Shown in pieces: positions 57,555-64,000 of a stretch of DNA of 64,000 nt; position 1 is the stretch's first letter, and the number at the start of each line of letters is the position of its first letter. The DNA is taken from positions 124,001-188,000 of the forward strand of contig NZ_FNHS01000014.1 in NCBI RefSeq assembly GCF_900103445.1. The letters run 5' to 3'. The translations under genes were made by a program, and so were the position numbers. The notes beneath the pieces were generated by a model. It saw nothing but the letters and a program-made list of their open reading frames with translations, searched no databases and was not told the DNA's origin. This DNA is from Methylobacterium phyllostachyos (lineage in GTDB: Bacteria > Pseudomonadota > Alphaproteobacteria > Rhizobiales > Beijerinckiaceae).

Positions 57555-58268
57555 ATGCTGAAAGCTTCGATGCTCGCGGCCAGCCTGCTCCTCGGACTGC
57601 TGGCGACCGGGCCCGTCCGCGCCTGTGGCGACGGCGAGGCGCCGACCTCCTGCGACGATCCGAGCCCGAATGGCTTCGCCGCCTGGATGCTCGGCCGGGT
57701 CGATCGGGCGCTCGTGGCCGACAAGGCTCAGGCTCTGCAGGACTTCACCGACGGCGCCCGGGGATTCCGCACCGCCGACACCTACGTGTTCTGCATCGGT
57801 CCGGACGGGGTCATGTCGGCCCATCCCAGCCCGATCCTGAAGGGGCACGATGTCCGTGACCTGCACGACAGGACGGGCAACCACTTCATCCGGACGATGA
57901 TGGAGACCGCCAGGCCCGGACAGGTCTCGGTGATCCGCTACCTGTTCCCGAAGCCCGGCAGCACCGTCGAGGAGCCGAAGACCACGTACTACACCCGGGC
58001 CGGCGATCAGACCTGCGCGGTCGGCGTGTACGACGCGGATGCCGAAGCACCGAAGAGCGCGACCGCGGACGGGCGCGTCGCGCAACTCCGCCTCAGGCTC
58101 GATCGCCAGATCCCGGCCGGCGCCCGCGCGGACTGGACGGCCTTCCTCGAAGCGCTCAACGCGCAAAGGTCCGAGAAGGCGACAGCGATCGCTCAGGCGC
58201 GGCGCGACCTGACAGCCGCGGCGACCGCCCTCGAAAGCGCCGGGACGCGTCAGACCGGGGGCGAGTGA
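57555..58268 (+). CDS. Secreted Cache-domain protein
   Basis: A 237-residue protein. The start at 57555 opens a signal peptide (MLKASMLAASLLLGLLATGPVRA). The mature part carries a single Cache-like sensor fold: a long helix (ALQDFTDGARGFRT), then TYVFCIGPDGVMSAHPSPILKGHDV and YTRAGDQTCAVGVY. Cache domains bind small metabolites outside the cytoplasm. Without a membrane-spanning output domain, this may be a free periplasmic partner of a receptor. The ligand is unknown. Confidence 0.75.
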   Translation: MLKASMLAASLLLGLLATGPVRACGDGEAPTSCDDPSPNGFAAWMLGRVDRALVADKAQALQDFTDGARGFRTADTYVFCIGPDGVMSAHPSPILKGHDVRDLHDRTGNHFIRTMMETARPGQVSVIRYLFPKPGSTVEEPKTTYYTRAGDQTCAVGVYDADAEAPKSATADGRVAQLRLRLDRQIPAGARADWTAFLEALNAQRSEKATAIAQARRDLTAAATALESAGTRQTGGE

Positions 58269-58293
58269 CGGTCGCGCCGCACAGGTGCCAGAC

Positions 58294-58467
58294 CTATCGA
58301 GCCCCCGCCGGGCTGGAGACAGGCACGGCCTCGGCCGGATGCGCCGCAGCGTCGTCGGGATCAATCAGGCGTACGAACAGCAGGCCGGCGGCCACGATCA
58401 GCGCGAGCGCCACGATGCGCCAGGGTTCCAGGATCGGACCCTGCGGCTCGGTCGTTCTGCTCGACAT
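58294..58467 (-). CDS. 57-residue single-span membrane protein
   Basis: A short minus-strand gene from ATG 58467 to TAG 58294. The product is MSSRTTEPQGPILEPW, then a membrane span (RIVALALIVAAGLLFVRLI), then an acidic/Ala-rich tail. A GAGG ribosome site lies five bases before the start. The family is unknown; the clean signal-anchor shape and ribosome site support it. Confidence 0.55.
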   Translation of the reverse strand: MSSRTTEPQGPILEPWRIVALALIVAAGLLFVRLIDPDDAAAHPAEAVPVSSPAGAR

Positions 58468-58590
58468 CGCGTCCTCATCTCCACCTCGGCAGGCCCGATG
58501 GGACCCCGCGTGGATGAACGCTTCGTAAACGCTGAGGCGGCGGCGCTCGCTCGGTCCTGCGTCGGACCCTTCGCGGCATCGAAGGCTGCG

Positions 58591-58815
58591 TCAGCAGAAG
58601 AGCCGGCCGCCATTCAGGATCTTCACCCGGTATCGCTCCGGGCTGAGAACATTGCCCAAGGGATCAACGATCTTGACCGCCTCGTAGCCGGCGGCCATCC
58701 AGGTCCGGGCAAGAACCACCGCGCTCGCAGCCCGGGTCCTGGTCTGGCGGATATCGCCTTTTTGCCCACGGGCCGTAATGACGTACTGCGATGTCAGATC
58801 ACCAGCGCTTGTCAT
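58591..58815 (-). CDS. Small hypothetical protein
   Basis: A 74-residue protein starting at ATG 58815 behind a GGGAG ribosome site. The sequence (YVITARGQKGDIRQTRTR, ARTWMAAGYEAVKIVDPLG, PERYRV) looks like a small alpha/beta fold with a conserved-looking core, but I do not recognise a named family. An upstream ATG at 58869 is in frame but lacks the ribosome site. Confidence 0.6.
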   Translation of the reverse strand: MTSAGDLTSQYVITARGQKGDIRQTRTRAASAVVLARTWMAAGYEAVKIVDPLGNVLSPERYRVKILNGGRLFC

Positions 58816-58930
58816 GGGTCCGAACTCCCATATCGGAAGTTTTGTCGCTCCCTCCTGCGTTAACGGCACTCATGTTTCCCGGCGGTTCGAGCCGCTGAAT
58901 CCGGGGAAACACGGTCTCCAGATAAAAGAA

Positions 58931-58949
58931 GCCCGGCACAAGGCCGGGC
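58931..58949 (-). terminator. Rho-independent terminator after the porin gene
   Basis: GCCCGGC and GCCGGGC form a seven-pair GC stem with a five-base loop. On the minus strand TTCTTTTATC follows. It lies 82 bases past the porin stop, in the right orientation to end that transcript. Confidence 0.8.
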
Positions 58950-59030
58950 CCAAGTCTTCGTTTGCACGAGGGGCGTTCGACGGATCCGAGGCCAGCGGCT
59001 CCGGTCCCGTCTTCCGATCGCCGGGGGTGA

Positions 59031-60686
59031 TCAGAAGTCGCGCTGGACGCGGAAGCGGACCTGCGAGACCGAGTCCTTCGTGGCGGTAGCCACCGCGAAG
59101 GATCCGTTGTTGATGCCGGCGATGTTGGCGTAGGCCGTCGGGCTCTTGTCGAGGTCGATCGCCCGGCCGTTCTTCAGGCCGATCTGCGTGTAGAAGGCCT
59201 CCACGCCGATATCGAGGTCCTTGACCGGCGACCAGATGATGCTGCCGCCCGCCACGAACTGGTAGGTGTCCCGCAAAGCCTGGCTCAGGTTGAAGAACCG
59301 GGTGCCCGGCGTGCCGACTGCGTTCGAGCCGAACGGGTTGCTACCCGCCAGACCGCTCACGAGGCTGTAGAGCGCGCCCTGCGCGAAGCGCGCACCCGCC
59401 CAGAAACCCTGCTCGCCGTAGGAGCCGAAGAAGGCCGAGCGCCACTCAGGCGTCCAGTAGTGCAGATACGACGCCACAACGGTGAAGCTCTGCGAGGTCT
59501 GCAGCTGGCCGGTGAACGGGTTGACGGTCGCGTCCGAGAAGTACTGGGCGAACTTCTGGCCCTGGATGGTTGTGGTGCTCTGCGTGTAGCAACCGGTATA
59601 GGCGCAATAACCGGTGTACATCTGCGCGCCGTCACCATAGGCGCCCTGTAGATAAAGCGAATCGCCTGGCGCGATGAACGGCGTGTTGATCTTCAGGCCG
59701 CCCTGCACCGCCCAGCCGAAGACGCTGTTGGTATGGGCGGGGGCCACAATGCTGCCGGTGCCGGTGCTGGCGGCGGTCGAGAGGTTGCCGATGTTCAGCT
59801 CGTGGGTGGCGGCCGAGAGCTGGGCCGAGCCCCAGGCTTGGTCGAGGCGCATGACGCCGACGAAGTCGGGCATCCGCTCACGCTCAATGGTGTCGACGTT
59901 GCCGTAGCGGGTCGGCAGGCCGTTCGTGTAGCCGACGAAGACCGGGGTCGGCTGGTTGGTCACGCCGAAGTTCGACACGCTGCCGGTGTTGAGCGTTGCG
60001 GAGATGTTGAACGGCGAGAAGATCGGCGAGCGGCGGAAGACCGGGTCTTCGATCGAGATCGTGGCCGAGAGGCCGTTGCCGATCGTGGCGGTGTAGGCCA
60101 GCAGGTTCGTCGAGAACACGTCCGAACCGAGGGTAGCGCCGGCGAACTCGAAGTCGTGGGCGTAGAAGTCGAAGAACGAGGAGGCGCGACCGGCGGTCAG
60201 GCCCGCGAACTGGATGAACGCCTTGTCGACGTTCGCGTATTGCTGGTCACGGCCGAAGCTGTCGGTGCCGATGCCGGGATAGGCCTGGCCGATGCGCTGC
60301 TGGGTGCCGGAGGTGCCGACGCCGGAGTAACCCGTGCGGGCACCGGCATCGAGACGCACGAAGGCGCGGAGCGTGCCGTAGGCGGTCTGGGTGCGGGCAT
60401 CGAGGTTGATGCGCATCCGGCCCTGATAACCCGACGAATCACCCACATTCGGACCGGCCTGACGCGAGTAGCTGGTCTGGTATCCACCCTCGAACCGGGC
60501 GCGGCCCGAGACGCGCAGGCAGGTGTCGGTACCGGGGATGTAGAAGAAGCCGGCGCCGTAAGCGTTACAAACCCGGACAAATTCGACCGGTTGGGCCTTT
60601 CTGACCGGCAGGTCGGCGGCGTGCGCGGCGCCCACCGCCGCGAATGCAGCAGCGGACCCGAGCAGCGAGCCCTTCAAGAGCGTCAT
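59031..60686 (-). CDS. Outer-membrane porin (porin_2/Omp2b type)
   Basis: A 551-residue porin. The ATG at 60686 leads into a signal peptide (MTLLKGSLLGSAAAFAAVGAAHA) and the Rhizobiales porin opening AADLPVRKAQPVEFVRVC, then YIPGTDTCLRVSGR, the 16-strand-barrel start. The last residue is Phe (VRVQRDF), the usual outer-membrane insertion signal recognised by the Bam machine. It is longer than Brucella Omp2b (about 360-400 residues), with extended loops. A terminator follows, and an AT-rich promoter region with a palindrome precedes it. Confidence 0.92.
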   Translation of the reverse strand: MTLLKGSLLGSAAAFAAVGAAHAADLPVRKAQPVEFVRVCNAYGAGFFYIPGTDTCLRVSGRARFEGGYQTSYSRQAGPNVGDSSGYQGRMRINLDARTQTAYGTLRAFVRLDAGARTGYSGVGTSGTQQRIGQAYPGIGTDSFGRDQQYANVDKAFIQFAGLTAGRASSFFDFYAHDFEFAGATLGSDVFSTNLLAYTATIGNGLSATISIEDPVFRRSPIFSPFNISATLNTGSVSNFGVTNQPTPVFVGYTNGLPTRYGNVDTIERERMPDFVGVMRLDQAWGSAQLSAATHELNIGNLSTAASTGTGSIVAPAHTNSVFGWAVQGGLKINTPFIAPGDSLYLQGAYGDGAQMYTGYCAYTGCYTQSTTTIQGQKFAQYFSDATVNPFTGQLQTSQSFTVVASYLHYWTPEWRSAFFGSYGEQGFWAGARFAQGALYSLVSGLAGSNPFGSNAVGTPGTRFFNLSQALRDTYQFVAGGSIIWSPVKDLDIGVEAFYTQIGLKNGRAIDLDKSPTAYANIAGINNGSFAVATATKDSVSQVRFRVQRDF

Positions 60687-60950
60687 CGATATCTCCAAAG
60701 CTTCGAGACCCAATCGTGCGGATCTGTCCGGTTCTCCGGATCTTGCCGCGTTCCAAGCCTTCGGCCCGCCTTCGCCCGGCCGGCCCATCTGGAACCGCGC
60801 CGGGCAATGCCTGGCTGCGCGACCATCATGCGCAGGCGACGGCTCTGGAACAATACAGTTTGCGTCATGAAAGCTATTGATGTCGATGAATGTGATTTTT
60901 GTGCCACGAAATATGTGCTTCCGGAGGGGATTTATCGGCTAAATCGGGAA

Positions 60951-60964
60951 ACATTTCGAAATGT
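60951..60964. promoter_or_regulatory. Perfect 14-base palindrome in the porin upstream region
   Basis: ACATTTCGAAATGT lies 265 bases before the porin start inside an AT-rich patch (60850-60990) that stands out from the GC-rich background. It may be an operator of the porin gene. The whole 612-base gap (60687-61298) holds no convincing gene; a 41-codon frame (60867-60992) lacks a ribosome site. Confidence 0.4.
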
Positions 60965-61298
60965 ATCTGGGATGAGGTGGGCGTTAGCCTAATCGGGAGG
61001 CCGGTTGCCGCGTTTTTACACACTTGGCCGTTCGGAATGGCTGGCGTGGTGACGATGCAATCGGTGCGTTGATCGTCTCACGGCGTACATTCGGTCTGGC
61101 GGCCCCAACTCGCTCAAGCCGGCGCAGCATTCGCCCTTCTGGTTCGCCTGGCGCGCCGGAGCCGCTGGGGGGCTGCCCCTATCCACAGTCGATCCCCTGA
61201 AATGATCGCCTGCGGCCGTCTTGATTCGAATTGTCCAGTTTCAGTTGCATCTGTCTTCGGTCTACTATCGAAACAGCGAAGATCCTGGGCCGGGACGC

Positions 61299-61508
61299 AT
61301 GTTCGAGAACCTGTTCTGGGGTGCGACGCTCATCGCTCTGATCTGCGTCGCGGCGCTCGTGGCGATCGGTGCAGCGCACCGGCCCCGCGATGTCCGGCGC
61401 GTTGCGGAAGTGGTGCAGACCGATCCGCGCCGGTCGTTCGGACGTAAACGGGGCTGGCGCCGTCTCGTCGGCGCGCCGCGCCGACCCGGCTCGGTGCGGC
61501 TGCGATAG
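61299..61508 (+). CDS. Small single-span membrane protein
   Basis: A 69-residue product: MFENLFWGATLIALICVAALVAIGAA forms a signal anchor, and the remainder is strongly basic (RRSFGRKRGWRRLVGAPRRPGSVRLR) and probably cytoplasmic. The upstream ribosome site is weak. No family is recognised. Confidence 0.45.
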   Translation: MFENLFWGATLIALICVAALVAIGAAHRPRDVRRVAEVVQTDPRRSFGRKRGWRRLVGAPRRPGSVRLR

Positions 61509-61605
61509 CGCGTTTATCGGGGCCGGCCCGCGTCCCTCTCCTGGGCTCGCGACGGGTGGACCCCTTGAACGAGCGGTCCGCCCACTCTGCCTCGTCCCCA
61601 ATGCC

Positions 61606-62328
61606 CTACAAGTGCTTGAGCCCGTAGCTGTTCAAGAGCGGCAGCAACTCATCCCGGGCCCGGATGCGGTGCTGGCGTGCCGCTTCGAGCGCGTCCTCGA
61701 TCGCCCCGGCGCGGATGGCCACGGCAATGCGCCGGTGCTCCCCGATCGAGGCATCCAGGGTCCGGCGGAGGTTCAGTGTCAGCATCCGCGCCCGGTGCGA
61801 CTGGTCGTTGATCGCCTGCACGATACGGCTCATCCGTCCATTCCGCGCCTGCGCGATCAGCGCCGCATGGAACGCCGCGTCGGCGGAGCCCCAGCCCGGT
61901 AGGTCGCCGCGCGCATGCGCCGCCGCCATGGCATCCGTATGAGCGTCAAGCGTTTGCGCGGCGGCCAGACGTGCCTCGTCAGGGAGGGCCGCCACCAGTT
62001 CGGCAGCCCGGCCCTCCATAGCGATGACGACGTCGTAGATCTCCCGCATGTCGTCCGGCGCCAGGGCCAGGATCAGGATGCCTTTGCGCGGCAGGACGCG
62101 CACGAGCCCGTCCTCCTGCAGCCGGATCGCCGCTTCGTGGACCGGCGTCCGGCTCATGCCGAGCCGCAGGGCGATCTCCTGCTCGGAGGCCTGATAGCCC
62201 GGGGCGAAGCTGGCATCGCGGATAGCGGCGCGCATCGCCGCGTAGGCATCATCGACGAGGGAAATGCGCTTCTCGCCCGCCGCGGCGCCCTGCGTCTCAG
62301 GATCCTCACTGGACCGCGCCCGCGCCAT
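61606..62328 (-). CDS. GntR-family (FCD) transcriptional regulator
   Basis: A 240-residue regulator. The winged helix-turn-helix lies at residues 35-95 (QEIALRLGMSRTPVHEAAIRLQEDGLV); the all-helical FCD ligand domain follows, with metal/ligand histidines in DAHTDAM and NDQSHRA. It diverges from the MFS transporter gene, so it probably represses the tartrate/malate-type transport and oxidation genes until a dicarboxylate ligand binds. The shared 151-base gap contains TTGACA (62388-62393) and TACCGGTA (62411-62418). Confidence 0.88.
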   Translation of the reverse strand: MARARSSEDPETQGAAAGEKRISLVDDAYAAMRAAIRDASFAPGYQASEQEIALRLGMSRTPVHEAAIRLQEDGLVRVLPRKGILILALAPDDMREIYDVVIAMEGRAAELVAALPDEARLAAAQTLDAHTDAMAAAHARGDLPGWGSADAAFHAALIAQARNGRMSRIVQAINDQSHRARMLTLNLRRTLDASIGEHRRIAVAIRAGAIEDALEAARQHRIRARDELLPLLNSYGLKHL

Positions 62329-62479
62329 CGACCGTCTCCCCCTCGCCCGCCGGCCTTACAGCCTGCCTCCTGGTTGCGGAACCACCGTTGACACACCGTA
62401 AGGCTGCCCCTACCGGTATTTAAGCTTGCATGGAAGATGGCGCGCAACAGACGTGCCGATCCGGCGATGGGAGGACACG

Positions 62480-63778
62480 ATGGAGCGCTCGCTCGAGCAG
62501 GCGACCATGCGCCGGGTCGCTTGGCGCCTGATCCCGTTCATCTGCCTGCTGTACTTCATCGCCTTCATCGACCGCGTGAATATCGGCTTCGCGGCTTTGA
62601 CGATGAACAAGGACCTCGGCTTCTCCGCGTCCGTCTTCGGGTTCGGCGCGGGCGTGTTCTTCTTCGGCTACTTCCTGTTCGAGGTGCCTTCGAACATCAT
62701 CCTCGATCGGGTCGGCGCCCGGCTCTGGATCGCCCGCGTGATGATCACCTGGGGGCTCATCTCCGGCGCCTTCGCGTTCATCCAGGGCGAAATGAGCTTC
62801 TACGGCCTGCGCTTCCTGCTCGGCGCCGCGGAGGCCGGCTTCTTTCCCGGTATCATCCTCTATCTCGGCTACTGGTTCCCCATCCGCTATCGGGCCGCGG
62901 TGGTGTCGCTGTTCATGGCGGCGGCGCCGGTCTCGGTGCTGTTGGGCTCGCCCCTGTCGAGCCTCCTGCTTGAGCTGGAGGGCCTCCTGGGTCTGCACGG
63001 CTGGCAGTGGATGTTCCTGATCGAGGCGGTCCCTGCGGTGATCCTCGGCTTCGTCGTGCTGGTCTATCTGACCGACCGGCCCGAAAGCGCGACGTGGCTC
63101 GCCGACGATCAGCGGGCCTGGCTCATGAGCGAGATGGAGGCGGAGCGGGCTGGGCGGCGGGTGCAGGCCCGCCACAACCTGCTGAGCGGGCTGACCGATC
63201 TGCGCGTGCTGGCGCTCGCCCTCGTGTATTTCGGCACCTCCGCGGGGCTCTACACCCTCGGCATCTGGGCGCCGCAGATCATCAAGGGGCTGGGCCTGTC
63301 GACCATGAATGTCGGCCTGCTGAACGCGGTGCCGCCCACCATCGCGGTGGTGGCGATGATCCTCTGGGCGCGCCATTCCGACCGGACCGGCGAGCGCATG
63401 TGGCACGTGGTGATCGCCTGCCTCGCCGCGTCGCTGGGCCTGATGCTCGCCGGTGCCGCCGCTTCGGTGGTGGCCGTCATCGCCGCGCTGAGCCTCGTCA
63501 ACGTCGGCATCAGCGCCGCCAAGCCCCCATTCTGGGCGATGCCGACGCTGTTCCTGTCCGGCCCGGGCGCGGCGGTCGGCATCGCCACCATCAACGCGAT
63601 CGGCAATCTCGGCGGCTTCGTCGGGCCCTGGATGATCGGCTGGATCAAGGACCGGACCGGCAGCTTCGCGGGCGGCCTGATGTTCGTGGCCGGCCTGCTT
63701 CTCATCTCGGCGATCCTGACCCTCGTGGTCGCCCGGGCCGGGCGCCGCGCCGCGCCCGCCCGCGTCGCCCTGCCCTGA
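62480..63778 (+). CDS. MFS anion/organic-acid transporter (tartrate-type)
   Basis: A 432-residue major-facilitator carrier of the anion:cation symporter family. It has twelve predicted spans; the FIDRVNIGFAALTMNKDLG segment after helix one and LFEVPSNIILDRVGARLWIARVM around the helix 2-3 loop are typical of tartrate/phthalate/glucarate permeases. The start at 62480 has a GGGAGG ribosome site. The following dehydrogenase gene points to tartrate or malate as substrate. That is inference. Confidence 0.88.
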   Translation: MERSLEQATMRRVAWRLIPFICLLYFIAFIDRVNIGFAALTMNKDLGFSASVFGFGAGVFFFGYFLFEVPSNIILDRVGARLWIARVMITWGLISGAFAFIQGEMSFYGLRFLLGAAEAGFFPGIILYLGYWFPIRYRAAVVSLFMAAAPVSVLLGSPLSSLLLELEGLLGLHGWQWMFLIEAVPAVILGFVVLVYLTDRPESATWLADDQRAWLMSEMEAERAGRRVQARHNLLSGLTDLRVLALALVYFGTSAGLYTLGIWAPQIIKGLGLSTMNVGLLNAVPPTIAVVAMILWARHSDRTGERMWHVVIACLAASLGLMLAGAAASVVAVIAALSLVNVGISAAKPPFWAMPTLFLSGPGAAVGIATINAIGNLGGFVGPWMIGWIKDRTGSFAGGLMFVAGLLLISAILTLVVARAGRRAAPARVALP

Positions 63779-63798
63779 CGTTTTCTCGGAGACCCACC

Positions 63799-64000
63799 AT
63801 GAAGACCTACACCATCGCGGCCATTCCAGCGGACGGCATCGGCGTCGAGGTTATCGCCGCCGGCATCGAGGTTCTCGACGCGCTGGCCGAGAAGACCGGG
63901 TCGTTCCGATTCCAGTTCGACCATTTCGATTGGGGTTCGGACTACTACAAGAAGCACGGCGTCATGATGCCAGCCGACGGGCGCGATCAGATCCGCAACC
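63799..64000 (+). CDS. Tartrate/D-malate dehydrogenase, N-terminal fragment
   Basis: The window ends 202 bases into the gene. The visible 67 residues (MKTYTIAAIPADGIGVEVI, then FDHFDWGSDYYKKHGVMMP) match the start of the NAD-dependent tartrate dehydrogenase/decarboxylase and D-malate dehydrogenase family (TtuC/DmlA), a branch of the isopropylmalate/isocitrate dehydrogenase superfamily. It lies 20 bases after the MFS carrier gene, suggesting one uptake-and-oxidation operon. Confidence 0.85.
   Translation, partial: MKTYTIAAIPADGIGVEVIAAGIEVLDALAEKTGSFRFQFDHFDWGSDYYKKHGVMMPADGRDQIRN

Noticed and set aside
60867..60992. 41-codon frame with a C-x-x-C-like motif (ECDFCATKY)
   Set aside because: There is no ribosome site, and the AT-rich patch is better explained as the porin promoter region.

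Overview
This 64-kb, very GC-rich window looks like alphaproteobacterial chromosome, most likely Methylobacterium or a close Hyphomicrobiales relative. The genus is inferred from the gene set: pstSCAB-phoU-phoB, a dcw cluster running into lpxC-bamD-recN, a large porin_2-type porin, phasin, egtBD, a NepR-like protein, and GC-rich intergenic mosaic repeats. There is no rRNA, tRNA or CRISPR array that I can see; the one RNA gene is RNase P RNA (rnpB).

Layout. 1-0.9 kb: 3' end of a DsbD-family gene. 1.0-6.5 kb (minus strand): phosphate operon pstS-pstC-pstA-pstB-phoU-phoB with a three-repeat Pho box upstream and no phoR beside it. 6.8-7.2 kb: two small genes, one resembling the anti-sigma factor NepR. 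7.4-34.1 kb (minus strand): division and cell-wall supercluster, transcribed rsmH-ftsL-ftsI-murE-murF-mraY-murD / ftsW-murG-murC-(DUF559)-murB-(mazEF)-ddl-ftsQ-ftsA-ftsZ, then lpxC, bamD, recN. Three insertions break it: a soluble double-PAS chemoreceptor plus an ABC-permease remnant between murD and ftsW; a DUF559 nuclease gene whose 3' end is built from a palindromic mosaic repeat and overlaps murB; and a MazEF-like toxin-antitoxin pair between murB and ddl. 34.6-35.5 kb: rnpB and glyoxalase I. 35.8-43.0 kb: fructose PTS locus (lacI-type regulator, fruB, fruK, fruA, oprB) in visible decay: fruA carries an in-frame amber codon and the porin gene is a frameshifted remnant. 43.1-52.3 kb: a FAD amine oxidase, clpS-clpA, a phasin, a SPOR-tailed D,D-carboxypeptidase, and an envelope quality-control set (DegP-like protease, small secreted protein, membrane J-domain protein). 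53.0-56.3 kb: ergothioneine genes egtB-egtD followed by a membrane adenylate cyclase. 56.5-61.5 kb: murI, a secreted Cache protein, small ORFs and a porin with terminator. 61.6-64 kb: GntR-FCD regulator, MFS carrier and the start of a tartrate/malate dehydrogenase gene, probably a tartrate-use locus.

Peptidoglycan synthesis dominates: murBCDEFGI, ddl, mraY, ftsI and a D,D-carboxypeptidase are all present, with division proteins FtsA, L, Q, W, Z. The most unusual observations are the insertions into the dcw cluster, the translated repeat tail of the DUF559 protein that abuts murB, and the eroding fructose operon. All calls come from reading the sequence and translations; no database search was run.
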